A stretch of 50,628 bases of DNA. Origin: Clostridia bacterium. GTDB lineage: Bacteria; Bacillota; Clostridia; Oscillospirales; QAKW01. Position numbers and translations under genes: made by a program. The stretch is taken from NCBI GenBank assembly GCA_017464525.1, contig JAFTZM010000040.1, positions 1 to 50,628 of the forward strand, written 5' to 3'. Positions 8,197 to 16,529 of the stretch are shown here, one piece after another; the first letter of the stretch is position 1, and every line of letters begins with the position of its first letter. The notes below the pieces were generated by a model. It saw nothing but the letters and a program-made list of their open reading frames with translations, had not been told where the DNA came from and did not search any database.

Positions 8197-8921
8197 AAAT
8201 GCATTCCTCCATCAATAACTAAATCGATTCCGGTAATATAACGCCCCTCCTCTGAACAGAGCAGCAGAACGCCTGCGGCGCAGTCCTCGGCACTGCCGGC
8301 GAAGCCCACCGGAATTTTGGCGTAGACCTTGGGCGCATAGTCCGGGTCAGCCAAGGCCGCCTCATTGCGGGGGGTGGCGATAACGCCGGGCGCCATGTTG
8401 TTGACGGTGATACCGAAGGGTGCCAGCTGTACCGCCAGATTCTGCACTAAATTCATCTGAGCCGCCTTGGTGGCCGCATACACCGCCATATCCGGGTGGG
8501 GCTTATACTGCTGCACGCTCCCTACGGTCACGATCCGGCCCCACTTTTGCTCCTTCATGTATTCTGCGTTCAGCTGCATCAGCCGCAGAGAGCTTTTGAA
8601 GTTGAGTTGCAGCTGCTTTTCCAGTTCCTCGCCCATGATCTCATTCCATTTGGTGCGGAACTGGATGGAGGCATTGAGCACTAAAATATCCACCGGGCCC
8701 ACCTGCTTAAAGAGAGCATCACCCCCCTTGGGATCCAGAAGATCGCCGTGGGCGGGGATGCCGTTCTGTACCGTTGCAGCGGCCTCCTCGCATTTCTGCA
8801 GGCTGCTGGCACCGTTCACATAGACGGTTGCCCCCTGCTTTCCTAAGATCTGCGCAATAGCCAAGCCGATGCCCTGCGTGGCACCGGTGACCAGCGCACG
8901 CTTGCCGGTTAAATCAAACAT
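8193..8921 (-). CDS. SDR family NAD(P)-dependent oxidoreductase
   Basis: 242-residue classical short-chain dehydrogenase. The cofactor motif TGATQGIG (about 13-20), the NAS segment (about 88), catalytic Ser (TVGSVQQY), the YAATK Tyr/Lys pair (about 154) and a C-terminal GIDLVIDGGMHL are all present. It reduces or oxidises a sugar or sugar-acid hydroxyl; gluconate 5-dehydrogenase- or mannonate reductase-like roles fit the neighbours but cannot be told apart. It starts inside the end of the MBL-fold gene (13-base overlap; AAGGAG 11 bases upstream) and overlaps the GH10 gene by four bases. Confidence 0.88.
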   Translation of the reverse strand: MFDLTGKRALVTGATQGIGLAIAQILGKQGATVYVNGASSLQKCEEAAATVQNGIPAHGDLLDPKGGDALFKQVGPVDILVLNASIQFRTKWNEIMGEELEKQLQLNFKSSLRLMQLNAEYMKEQKWGRIVTVGSVQQYKPHPDMAVYAATKAAQMNLVQNLAVQLAPFGITVNNMAPGVIATPRNEAALADPDYAPKVYAKIPVGFAGSAEDCAAGVLLLCSEEGRYITGIDLVIDGGMHL

Positions 8922-9574
8922 TCGATCTCATACTCCTTTCCGTGCTCCAGAATTCTGGCATAAGGCAGATCAAATTTTCGGGGATCCTCTGTATTTCCCT
9001 CCAAAAGATCATAGTGATTGGGCACCGCAAAGCGGGGCTGGATCAGCCTGGTCAGCGTTTTGGCCTCTTCCACATTCATATTGCCCAGCCGCCCGTTGAT
9101 GCAGATGAACATTCCGTCGATCCTTCTGCCCACCAACGCTTCATGGTAAAAGGTATCCCCGGAGAAATAGTAGGTTTTATCTCCGTAGTGCACCAGCACC
9201 CCGATGGCAGGCACGGTGTGCTCCGCATGAACCGCCTCCAGCCGGAAATCACCCAATTCAACGGTGTCCCCCTCTTCAAAAATGCGGTGTAATTTTACAC
9301 CAAGCTCCTGAAATTTCCCTTGGCAATCGGCCGGAGCCAGAAAGGTGATACGGGGATCCATCCGGGGGATGGCATCGATATCCACATGATCCAGATGATT
9401 ATGGGTGCAGATCACCACATCTGCTTTCAACTCCTCCGGGGCGATGGGCGCCGGCACCAATCTTTTTCTTCCCGCCAGGCGGGTCACACAATCGGAAAGA
9501 TAGGGATCGATGCAGACTGCATTGCAATCATCCCACAGCAGATAGCCGCCTTGGCCTAACCATTTAATCTTCAT
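8909..9574 (-). CDS. Metallo-beta-lactamase-fold hydrolase, UlaG-like
   Basis: 221-residue MBL-fold protein. The zinc motif THNHLDHVD (HxHxDH), a downstream HAEHT, the SGDTFYHE Asp and a C-terminal PNHYD histidine supply a dinuclear metal site. The sequence opens MKIKWLGQGGYLLWDD, as in UlaG-type sugar-acid lactonases, so lactone opening of an aldonic or uronic acid derivative is the best guess. The ORF is open to 9613, but I place the start at ATG 9574 because the family begins there; its ribosome site (AGAGAG) is weak. It overlaps the SDR gene by 13 bases. Confidence 0.78.
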   Translation of the reverse strand: MKIKWLGQGGYLLWDDCNAVCIDPYLSDCVTRLAGRKRLVPAPIAPEELKADVVICTHNHLDHVDIDAIPRMDPRITFLAPADCQGKFQELGVKLHRIFEEGDTVELGDFRLEAVHAEHTVPAIGVLVHYGDKTYYFSGDTFYHEALVGRRIDGMFICINGRLGNMNVEEAKTLTRLIQPRFAVPNHYDLLEGNTEDPRKFDLPYARILEHGKEYEIECLI

Positions 9575-9702
9575 TTTTTCGCTCTCTTTCTGATAGACTA
9601 TGATGAATGCCAAATTGGATGCAGGTTTCGGCTTCTTTCAGCGAAAGCGTATGTCGATACGCCGAGATGAAAAAGTCGGAAGATGCGCCAATTTCGCGTC
9701 CA

Positions 9703-11067
9703 TCAGCTCCACTCCCTGTCATTGGCCCATTCATTATCCCATTCCGTAGTGGGCTCCCATTGACCGGGATACTTTTCGTGCATATGCTCGGCGATCAATT
9801 CCTCGTTCAGGCTCTCGATCCCAAGACCCGGGGTATCCGGCACCTTGATAAAGCCATCCACCATCAGGGGCTTGGCAATACCGTTGGCCAGATCTGCCCA
9901 CCAGGGGATATCCACCGAATGGAACTCCACCGCCAGCAGATTCTGCACCGCTGCCGCCACATGGATGGCGGCCATGCAGGCAATGGGGCTTTCTGCCATA
10001 TGGATGGCCATGGAAACGCCATACTGCTCGCAGAGATCCCCCACCTTCTTCATTTCCAGAGCGCCGCCGATGGTCAGCATATCGGGATGGATCACCGAGA
10101 CCCCGCCCTTTTCCATCAGGGGGCGGAAATTCTCTGCCAGCCAGATATCCTCGCCGGTACAGATGGGAATGGTAGTATTTTGGGCGATCCTTACATACTG
10201 ATCGGTATAGTGCCAGGGGGCCACATCCTCCAGCCAGGCGATGTTGTATTTTTCCAGCCGCTTGGCAATGCGGATCACATCCCCGGCGCCGATATGTCCC
10301 AGATGGTCGATGGCCAGAGGCACCTCATAGCCAATGACCTCCCGGATCTCCCTCACATAGTTCTCCATCCAGTCCAGACCCTTTTCGGTGATCTGGATGC
10401 CGGTGGCATGATGGGGAATGGTGAAGATCTCGTAATTCTTGCCCAGCATCATATCCCGATCGATGGAGCCGCTCTGGTGCAGAATGGCCTTCATGGAATA
10501 CTTTTTGATATTCTCTAAAAAACCGGCGGGTGCGCAGAGGCAGCCCGGCTCATCCAGCAACAGCTCGATGCCCAGATCCATCTTCAAGAAGGTGAAGCCC
10601 TGCTCCAGCCGCTTTTTCAGGGCATGGCCCATATCGGTGCCGGTGTGCTTCCCGTCCACATCGGTATCGCAGTACATCCGTACCTCATCCCGAAACTTGC
10701 CGCCCAGCATCTGCCAAAGAGGCACGCCCCAAGCCTTGCCGGCCAGATCCCAAAGGGCGATCTCAATACCGGAAACACCGCCGCCCTGGCGGGAAGGACC
10801 GCCGAACTGGCGGATCCGGCGGAAAAGCTTATCCACATTGCAGGGATTTTCGCCGATGAGGCGGCTTTTCAGCATCAGGGCATAGGTGGCGCTGGAGGCG
10901 TCCCGCACCTCGCCGTAGCCCACCAGCCCCTGATTGGTATAGATCTTGATCAGGGGGCAATGCTTGGGGGCACCGTTGATATTGGCCACCCGGATATCGG
11001 TAATTTTCAGCTCACTGGGGGAAGAGCACAGATTGACCCGCCCCTCCAGACCTTCTCGAATACTCAT
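9703..11067 (-). CDS. Mandelate racemase/enolase superfamily sugar-acid dehydratase
   Basis: 454-residue enolase-superfamily protein with an N-terminal capping domain and a barrel. Barrel metal ligands and acid/base groups appear as FLKMDLG, AIDHLGH, AWLEDVAPW and CTGEDIW, with a late HMAESPIA. This arrangement suits acid-sugar dehydratases (mannonate, galactonate and relatives), which remove water to give 2-keto-3-deoxy acids. First gene of the minus-strand operon; AAGGAG lies upstream of the ATG, and the AraC regulator is divergent. The 128-base gap to the MBL gene is the largest in the operon. The exact sugar acid cannot be read from the sequence. Confidence 0.85.
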   Translation of the reverse strand: MSIREGLEGRVNLCSSPSELKITDIRVANINGAPKHCPLIKIYTNQGLVGYGEVRDASSATYALMLKSRLIGENPCNVDKLFRRIRQFGGPSRQGGGVSGIEIALWDLAGKAWGVPLWQMLGGKFRDEVRMYCDTDVDGKHTGTDMGHALKKRLEQGFTFLKMDLGIELLLDEPGCLCAPAGFLENIKKYSMKAILHQSGSIDRDMMLGKNYEIFTIPHHATGIQITEKGLDWMENYVREIREVIGYEVPLAIDHLGHIGAGDVIRIAKRLEKYNIAWLEDVAPWHYTDQYVRIAQNTTIPICTGEDIWLAENFRPLMEKGGVSVIHPDMLTIGGALEMKKVGDLCEQYGVSMAIHMAESPIACMAAIHVAAAVQNLLAVEFHSVDIPWWADLANGIAKPLMVDGFIKVPDTPGLGIESLNEELIAEHMHEKYPGQWEPTTEWDNEWANDREWS

Positions 11068-11150
11068 GGTTTTTCTCCTTTTTAAGGTTTGTTGCCTTCA
11101 TTATAGCGCTCCTCTCTTCTCCATACAACCAAACATCCGATCAAAAAGGT

Positions 11151-11179
11151 TTGATTTTCGAAACAAACTGTGGTAAGAT
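11151..11179 (+). promoter_or_regulatory. Promoter of the AraC regulator gene
   Basis: TTGATT (11151-11156), 17-bp spacer, TAAGAT (11174-11179). The spacer holds an inverted pair GTTTG...CAAAC (about 11149-11169) that could be an operator shared with the divergent enolase operon. Confidence 0.45.
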
Positions 11180-11202
11180 AAGAAAAGACGGGGGTGAAAG
11201 GA

Positions 11203-11991
11203 ATGTTTTTCGATCAAAATGACCTGCAGGTCAAGCTGCTGGATGTGGTAACGCTGGATCAGGAAAAAAGCGACACCCTCAACCGCCGCGGCTACCACGC
11301 CCTCTCCTTACGGCTGGAGGCGGATACCCGCCTTTCCTTCCGGGACCGCACCCTTTATGCCGGCAGCGGCTCCATCGGCTATTTTCCCGCCAACCTTTCC
11401 TACCGGCGGCAGACGGTACGGGATCGGATGATCGTGATCCATTTTGATCTGAACAACTATTATTCCGGCTCCATCGAAATGCTGAACCTGCCGGACCCGG
11501 CTCCGGTGCAGGCACTCTTTGAGGAGGCGCTGGCCTGCTGGAATGAAAAAAAACCGGGCTTTTTTTATCATGTAACGGGGATCTTTTATGAAATTTTAGC
11601 GATTTTACAGCAGGAAAACGAACACCGGCGAACACCGGAGGTGCCGGAGCAGATCCGCCCCTCCCTGCTCTGGTTGGAGGAGCACTTCACCGATCCCGGC
11701 CTTTCCATCGCCGCTGCGGCGGCCGCTTCCCATGTGAGTGAGGTATATTTCCGCCGGCTGTTCCGGGAGGCCATGGGGCTTTCTCCCCGGCAATACCTCA
11801 TCGGGCGGCGGATCTCCTATGCCACCGCCCTGCTGGAAAGCCGGTGCCTCACCGTGCAGCAGGTGGCGGAGCAGGCGGGCTTTTCCGATCCCAAATACTT
11901 CAGCACCGTTTTCCGCCGGGTGATGGGCTGCTCCCCCCGGGCTTACCTTTATCATTGGGCGTCTCCCGAAGAATTTGCCGAAAAAACTTGA
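11203..11991 (+). CDS. AraC family transcriptional regulator
   Basis: About 262 residues: an N-terminal cupin-like sensing domain (about 1-150) and a C-terminal double helix-turn-helix (about 165-255) with LSIAAAAAASHVSEVYFRRL and LTVQQVAEQAGFSDPKYFST. It probably senses a sugar or oligosaccharide and activates the divergent glycosidase/sugar-acid operon, from which it is separated by about 135 bases. Start: ATG 11203 with GGGGGTG 7 bases upstream; a GTG at 11194 in the same frame would overlap the ribosome site. The stop codon overlaps the -35 box of the next gene. Confidence 0.88.
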   Translation: MFFDQNDLQVKLLDVVTLDQEKSDTLNRRGYHALSLRLEADTRLSFRDRTLYAGSGSIGYFPANLSYRRQTVRDRMIVIHFDLNNYYSGSIEMLNLPDPAPVQALFEEALACWNEKKPGFFYHVTGIFYEILAILQQENEHRRTPEVPEQIRPSLLWLEEHFTDPGLSIAAAAAASHVSEVYFRRLFREAMGLSPRQYLIGRRISYATALLESRCLTVQQVAEQAGFSDPKYFSTVFRRVMGCSPRAYLYHWASPEEFAEKT

Positions 11992-12016
11992 TATTGCGGT
12001 TTCGGTATGATATAAT
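11988..12016 (+). promoter_or_regulatory. Promoter of the small export protein gene
   Basis: TTGATA (11988-11993), 17-bp spacer and a perfect TATAAT (12011-12016). The -35 overlaps the stop codon of the AraC gene. Confidence 0.65.
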
Positions 12017-12045
12017 AAACATTCAAAATCAAAGGAGGAGCAACA

Positions 12046-12528
12046 ATGAGTTTCTTATGGACCACTTTCTGGGGCAAGCTCTTAATGACCTTTTTGGTTT
12101 CCATGGTACCCATTATTGAATTAAGAGGCGCCATCCCCCTGGCTGTTGCCCATGGCCTGGACTACCGCATCGCCATCCCCATTGCCATGATCGGCAATCT
12201 GGTTCCCGTTCCCTTTATTATTTTTTACATCAAAAAGATCTTTGCCTGGATCCGCAAAAAGCTGCCCAAGCTGAACGGGCTGGTGGACAAGCTGGAGCGG
12301 CGGGCAAGATCCAAATCCGAAACGGTGCAGAAGAGCGCCTTTTGGGGGCTTTTCATCTTTGTGGCCATCCCGCTACCGGGCACCGGTGCCTGGACCGGTG
12401 CGCTGATCGCCGCCATGCTGGATATGCGGCTGAAGCGTGCCTTTCCCGCCATTGCGCTGGGAGTTATCACCGCCGGGGTGATCGTTACTGTTGTAACGGC
12501 GCTTGGCTTCACGATCTTTACGGCTTAG
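12046..12528 (+). CDS. Small multidrug export family membrane protein (COG2426 type)
   Basis: 160 residues with four to five membrane helices and the family words ELRGAIPLAV (about 25-34) and IPLPGTGAWTGALIAAML (about 108-125), which mark the small multi-drug export/DedA-like group (PF06695). The true substrate of the family is not established. AAAGGAGG lies 7 bases before the ATG. The stop codon TAG is formed by the TA target of the MITE-like element plus its first base; without the insertion the stop would read TAA. Confidence 0.82.
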   Translation: MSFLWTTFWGKLLMTFLVSMVPIIELRGAIPLAVAHGLDYRIAIPIAMIGNLVPVPFIIFYIKKIFAWIRKKLPKLNGLVDKLERRARSKSETVQKSAFWGLFIFVAIPLPGTGAWTGALIAAMLDMRLKRAFPAIALGVITAGVIVTVVTALGFTIFTA

Positions 12529-12799
12529 GGTAGAGCGAGATATCCGAACCCGCCTCAAAGCGGTATATTTCGGTGCATTTCACTTGCTTTATCCTTGCAA
12601 GGCGCCAGCCTTGTAGCATCTAAATCGAGCAAAAATCCTTCGAAATCTCCTCGTTTTGAGGTCAAAGATCTTAAAAAGTGCGGATTTTGGTTCAGTCAAG
12701 GCAAAAACACAGCCAATACTGGCGTATTGGCGAGTATTTTAACAAAGAATGAGCGAAAATCCGCTTTTTTAAGACGGCGTCCGATATTTCGCTCTACCC
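12528..12799. mobile_element. MITE-like non-coding element with terminal inverted repeats
   Basis: A 272-bp segment bounded by terminal inverted repeats: left GGGTAGAGCGAGATATC, right arm read inward GGGTAGAGCGAAATATC (one mismatch), with TA on both outer sides (12526-12527 and 12800-12801), as for TA-targeting elements. It has no credible ORF but contains nested hairpins: CAAGGC/GCCTTG (12598-12613), CCAATAC/GTATTGG (12713-12730), and a long inverted pair around GCGGATTTT (12673-12688 with 12756-12770). It fills the whole gap between the export gene and the flavin-fold gene. Confidence 0.65.
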
Positions 12800-12819
12800 T
12801 AAAGAGTTTGGAGAAAAGA

Positions 12820-13299
12820 ATGTTCAGAGAAATGAGAAGATTCCGCCAGCAGCTTGGCGAGGAGGACACCCGGGCGGTACTGAGCAAGGGCAGTTCCGGC
12901 GTTCTGGCGCTGGCCGGGGATGAGGGATACCCTTACGCGGTGCCCCAAAGCTATGTGATCGACGGAGATATCCTTTATTTCCAAACCGCCACCGAGGGGC
13001 ACAAGGTGGACGCAGTCAAGCGGGAGCCCAAGGCCTCCTTCTGTGTTATCGATATGGACTGCATCCTGCCGGATCGGCTGACCACCTGCTACCGCAGTGC
13101 CATCGCCTTCGGCAAGATGTCCATTGTGGAAGACCCGAAGGAAAAGCGCTACGCCATTGAAATGCTGGTGGATAAATATTCCGATAAGACCCCGGAAGAA
13201 AATGCCGCCTCCATCGATAAAATGTGGAGCCTGCTCTGCGTGCTCCGGATGGATATCGAGCACCTCACCGGTAAACAGGCCAAAGAGTTAATGAAGTAA
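12820..13299 (+). CDS. Pyridoxamine 5'-phosphate oxidase-fold (Nim-like) flavoprotein
   Basis: 159-residue split-barrel protein of the PNPOx-like/5-nitroimidazole-resistance group. It opens MFREMRRFRQQLGEEDTRAV and has the GVLALAGDEGYPYAVPQSYV strand pair and GHKVDAVKREPKASFCVID, typical of small FMN-binding reductases of unknown physiological substrate. I place the start at ATG 12820 (GGAG 6 bases upstream); the frame is open further left only through the MITE-like element. A terminator follows directly. Confidence 0.85.
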   Translation: MFREMRRFRQQLGEEDTRAVLSKGSSGVLALAGDEGYPYAVPQSYVIDGDILYFQTATEGHKVDAVKREPKASFCVIDMDCILPDRLTTCYRSAIAFGKMSIVEDPKEKRYAIEMLVDKYSDKTPEENAASIDKMWSLLCVLRMDIEHLTGKQAKELMK

Positions 13300-13302
13300 A
13301 AA

Positions 13303-13338
13303 ATCGCTCATCCAAAACGGATGAGCGATATCTTTTTT
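13303..13338 (+). terminator. Terminator of the flavin-fold gene
   Basis: An 11-bp stem, ATCGCTCATCC with GGATGAGCGAT (13303-13313, 13319-13329), loop AAAAC, followed by ATCTTTTTT. The 3' end touches the convergent zinc-ribbon gene. Confidence 0.85.
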
Positions 13339-13732
13339 AAATTTTCACTTCAAAATCCTTGCGGCATTTAGGGCAGCAGACGGTATGTTTGCCTTTTTTA
13401 TTGGGCAGGCGCAGGGTGGCCTTACAATGGGGGCAGGTGCGGTAGCGGTGGGTCTTACGGTCGGCAAGCTTCTTCTTTTGCAGACCGAACCAGTTTTTTA
13501 CTTTACCGGTCAGCTGGAGATACTTCTGGTTTTCGGCGTACCGCTTCTGGATATTTTTAGAAAAGATGCGGAAGAACATCCACACCACCAGCGCAATGGC
13601 CAGGATCTGGAACAGATCCACAAAAATGCCCAGAAGGAGAAGCCCCAGATACACCCAGAGCAGCGCCTTTCCCAGCTGATCCACCCCGTAACGCCCATAC
13701 ATAAAGCGGGCGACCCGATCACGAAATTTCAT
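13337..13732 (-). CDS. Membrane protein with C-terminal zinc ribbon
   Basis: 131 residues: a basic N-terminus, two closely spaced membrane helices (about 23-60, LLWVYLGLLLLGIFVDLFQILAIALVVW in part), a basic linker, then a zinc ribbon with CPHC and CPKC pairs (about 97-125). Last gene of a three-gene minus-strand operon with DUF5685 and DnaJ-domain genes. AAGGAG lies 11 bases before the ATG. The function is unknown; the linkage with a J-domain protein suggests a membrane-associated chaperone or assembly role, which is inference. Confidence 0.72.
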   Translation of the reverse strand: MKFRDRVARFMYGRYGVDQLGKALLWVYLGLLLLGIFVDLFQILAIALVVWMFFRIFSKNIQKRYAENQKYLQLTGKVKNWFGLQKKKLADRKTHRYRTCPHCKATLRLPNKKGKHTVCCPKCRKDFEVKI

Positions 13733-13747
13733 TTACATTCACACTCC

Positions 13748-14332
13748 TTAACAATACGGACAGCATAATTTTGCAAGGCAAAGCCCCATGCAGATGGGGT
13801 TGACCCCGCTGCTTCTGGGGACGCCGAAGCCCCGTTCATAGGTCTCATAGGCCATGCCGGAATACTGCAGCTGATTCAAAAGGTTCTGATACTCCCGGTT
13901 CCCCGGCTCCAGTTCCACCGCTTTACGGGCAAATTCCAGTGCCTGCGTACGGTTGCCGACCCCCGCATGGGCATAGGCAGACAAAAAATACCATTCTGCA
14001 TTCCGCTCCTGGATCCGGTTCAGCACATTAAAGGCCTCCCGGTAACGGCCGTAATGGAGATAATGGCGCACAGCGGTCATCTCCGGGGTGGAGCCCTGGC
14101 CGGGCTCCTGCCCGCCGTAGCTGCCATAGCCGGGGCCGGCGGTCTTACCCTGCCGCTGATTCAGGATCTGATCGTAGGCGGCATTGATCTCGGCCATCTT
14201 TTTTTCAGCAAATTCCCGATCCGGATGAATATCCGGGTGGTACTGCTTGGCCAGTTTACGGTATGCTTTTTTGATCTCATCATCCGAAGCGTTAGGGGAT
14301 ACCCCTAAAACGTTATAGGGATCCTGGCTCAT
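13748..14332 (-). CDS. DnaJ (J-domain) protein
   Basis: 194 residues with an N-terminal J-domain (about 4-65) carrying the HPD motif (QYHPDIHPD) that stimulates DnaK-type ATPases. A Gly/Gln-rich linker follows, then a TPR-like helical region (about 85-160, [20 protein letters not shown] and [20 protein letters not shown]) and a Cys-ending C-terminus ([11 protein letters not shown]). There is no zinc-finger region, so it is a type III J-protein. Its ATG overlaps the stop of DUF5685 by four bases. Confidence 0.88.
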   Translation of the reverse strand: MSQDPYNVLGVSPNASDDEIKKAYRKLAKQYHPDIHPDREFAEKKMAEINAAYDQILNQRQGKTAGPGYGSYGGQEPGQGSTPEMTAVRHYLHYGRYREAFNVLNRIQERNAEWYFLSAYAHAGVGNRTQALEFARKAVELEPGNREYQNLLNQLQYSGMAYETYERGFGVPRSSGVNPICMGLCLAKLCCPYC

Positions 14333-15147
14333 TTCTTTTCCTTCTCCCCCTCAAATTTACTCCAAATGCCGGAGTACAGTACATTTCTTAAAATTTCCAG
14401 ATGCTCCACCAAGGGAAGCCGCTCCAGGATCAGGGCACATTCGCCCAAGGTATCCTTCAGCATCTCCTCTACCCTTTGGCGGTAATCGGGGCGGTCGGCG
14501 ATGAGCACCATGGGATTATAATTCCCCTTTTTCTGATCCTTGGGCAGATCCTCATAGGCATCCATCCAATACACGAACCGGCCCAGCGCCTCGCCGAATT
14601 TACGGCAATCCTCGGCCCAGCGGTCCTTCCGGTAAACAAACAGCTGCCCCAGCAGCCGGCCGAAGATATTGGCCGCCGCATCCAGATCGGCGGGAGCGGT
14701 ATTTTCCTCCCGGCCGAGGGCCTCCATTCCTTCCAGAATGGCTTTGGCCTGGCGGGGATATTGCTCCCGGATCCCGGGAATATATTTGGAAAGATGCTTC
14801 GCCGCCGTTTTGGCGGATTTTTTTTGCTCATCCTTCCAATCGTCCATCATATTATAATAAGCCAGCAGGATATTCATGGCAGCGCCGTAATCGATCACTT
14901 CATTTTCGGCCATCGACCGTTCTTTGGCGGGATGCACCAGGCAGCGGCCGGTATGTTGGGTCGTTTCGGGATCGAAAAGATCCGCCAGCAGCAGCACCAT
15001 AAAGGTCATATCGTAATTGAGGGTCAGCCGCCCCAGATTGCCGTAGTGCTTTTTAAGGCTCCGGCAAAGGCCGCAGTAGTAGCCCTGATAGATGGCTTTA
15101 TTTTCTTCGTTTAACTGATCTATATTGGCAACGACATATCCAAACAA
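14329..15147 (-). CDS. DUF5685 family protein
   Basis: About 272 residues of the DUF5685 family found in clostridia. It begins [30 protein letters not shown] and contains the conserved YCGLC cysteines (about 25-29) and the [11 protein letters not shown]sp cluster (about 100), an isoprenoid-synthase-like helical arrangement of acidic residues. I place the start at TTG 15147..15145, because GAGGTG lies 6 bases upstream and the family begins at this residue; the upstream ATG at 15174 precedes the ribosome site. The function is unknown. First gene of the operon with DnaJ and zinc-ribbon genes. Confidence 0.8.
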   Translation of the reverse strand: MFGYVVANIDQLNEENKAIYQGYYCGLCRSLKKHYGNLGRLTLNYDMTFMVLLLADLFDPETTQHTGRCLVHPAKERSMAENEVIDYGAAMNILLAYYNMMDDWKDEQKKSAKTAAKHLSKYIPGIREQYPRQAKAILEGMEALGREENTAPADLDAAANIFGRLLGQLFVYRKDRWAEDCRKFGEALGRFVYWMDAYEDLPKDQKKGNYNPMVLIADRPDYRQRVEEMLKDTLGECALILERLPLVEHLEILRNVLYSGIWSKFEGEKEKK

Positions 15148-15257
15148 CGTTTTCACCTCGCATATATGATACACTTTTTAATGGTTTTTGTGTTGAACAA
15201 ATTGTAAATTTTACATAAACATCCCATTTTTACATAAAGTAAACGAGGAGGTGACAA

Positions 15258-15923
15258 ATGATGATCTTACAGGCTTTTTTAACATCCCTTTTTGCCGCAG
15301 CGGCTCTTTTTCTGCTCACAAAGCTGATGGGCTACCGGCAGATCTCCCAGCTGAGCGGCTACGATTATATCAATGGCATCACCATCGGTTCCATCGCAGC
15401 GGAGCTGGCCTTCGGCGGCTTCGAAGACTTTCCGGCCCGCTGCACCGCCCTGCTGGTCTTTGCAGGCTTTACCATTTTATTATCCCTGCTGACTGACCGC
15501 TCGGTACGGCTGCGGGCGTGGATCTCCGGCAAGCCGCTGATCCTGATGGAAAAGGGCAAGCTCTGCCGGGAGAATTTCAAAAAAGGAAAGATGGACGTGC
15601 ATGAATTTTTATCCCTTTGCCGGCAGCAGGGGTATTTCGACATCGCCCAACTGGATACGGTCTATCTGGAGCCGGACGGCAGGCTGAGCTGCTCCCCACG
15701 ACCCCTCTACCGCCCCGCCACGGCGGGGGATGTGACCCAGCCGGCGGCAGAGCCGCTACCGCTGGAGGTGGTGACGGACGGTGTAATTTTACACCAAAAT
15801 CTCAAAAAGTTAGGCTTTGAGGAAAAATGGCTGACCCGGCAGCTTTCCGAGCAAAAGGCGCCGCCCCCGGAGCAGATCTTTTTAGCCCTCTGCAGCGAGG
15901 AGGGGCAGCTGACGGTCTATTAG
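15258..15923 (+). CDS. DUF421 (YetF-like) membrane protein
   Basis: 221 residues: three N-terminal membrane helices (about 1-85), then the cytoplasmic DUF421/YetF domain with KLMGYRQISQLSGYDYINGITIGSIAAE and the ISGKPLILMEKGKLCRENFKK signature. A second, more variable domain follows. Family members are membrane-associated and linked to sporulation or stress in Firmicutes, with no defined activity. The GAGGAGGTG ribosome site is strong. The gene is monocistronic or shares a transcript with the amidase 34 bases downstream. Confidence 0.87.
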   Translation: MMILQAFLTSLFAAAALFLLTKLMGYRQISQLSGYDYINGITIGSIAAELAFGGFEDFPARCTALLVFAGFTILLSLLTDRSVRLRAWISGKPLILMEKGKLCRENFKKGKMDVHEFLSLCRQQGYFDIAQLDTVYLEPDGRLSCSPRPLYRPATAGDVTQPAAEPLPLEVVTDGVILHQNLKKLGFEEKWLTRQLSEQKAPPPEQIFLALCSEEGQLTVY

Positions 15924-15965
15924 ATCCAATTCCTGAATAATAATAAAGGAAAGGAGTTGTTATTG

Positions 15966-16529
15966 ATGGCAATTAAAGTTGTGATCGATGCCGGCCACAA
16001 TCCCCAAGGGGTCAACGCCGGTGCAGAGGGAAACGGCCTGCGGGAGCAGGACATCAACTATGCGGTGGCGCAGGAGCTGGCCGCATTACTGCGGGCAGAC
16101 CCTAATTTTGAGGTGCGGCTCACCCGCAACACCCCCACGGAGGTGCTGGGCACCACCAATGCCAGCAGTCTGCAGCAGCGGGTACAGATCGCCAACAGCT
16201 GGCCGGCGGATTATTTCATCAGCATCCATGCCAATGCCTCCACCAATCCGGAGGCAAACGGCACGGAGGTGTATACTTACCGCAATACCGGTGCCGCCCA
16301 CGAGCTGGCAGAAGAAATTCAGGAGGCCATCGTGGAGGAGATGCAGATGAAGGATCTGGGGGTCAAGACCAATCCTTCCCTTTATGTACTACGCCGCACC
16401 ACCATGCCGGCGGTGCTGGTGGAGCTGGGCTTTATCACCAACCGGGAGGATGCCCGCAAGATGAGCGAAAACCCGGAGGGCTTTGCCAGAGCCATCTACA
16501 ACGGGATGCTGGATTATTTTGATCTGTAA
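15966..16529 (+). CDS. N-acetylmuramoyl-L-alanine amidase (Amidase_3)
   Basis: 187-residue zinc amidase that cuts the lactyl-peptide bond of peptidoglycan. The zinc site is visible as VIDAGHNPQG, the Glu of LREQDIN, and SIHANAS; the catalytic Glu is in VLVELGFITN. There is no signal peptide, cell-wall-binding domain or membrane helix, so it is either cytoplasmic, released by lysis or exported by a non-classical route. I chose ATG 15966, with AAGGAG 9 bases upstream; two upstream TTG codons are alternatives. Its 3' end overlaps the convergent PocR/AraC gene by 16 bases. Confidence 0.87.
   Translation: MAIKVVIDAGHNPQGVNAGAEGNGLREQDINYAVAQELAALLRADPNFEVRLTRNTPTEVLGTTNASSLQQRVQIANSWPADYFISIHANASTNPEANGTEVYTYRNTGAAHELAEEIQEAIVEEMQMKDLGVKTNPSLYVLRRTTMPAVLVELGFITNREDARKMSENPEGFARAIYNGMLDYFDL

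Noticed and set aside
12595..12819. N-terminal extension of the flavin-fold protein
   Set aside because: The extra 75 codons lie in the MITE-like element and lack a ribosome site; ATG 12820 has one.
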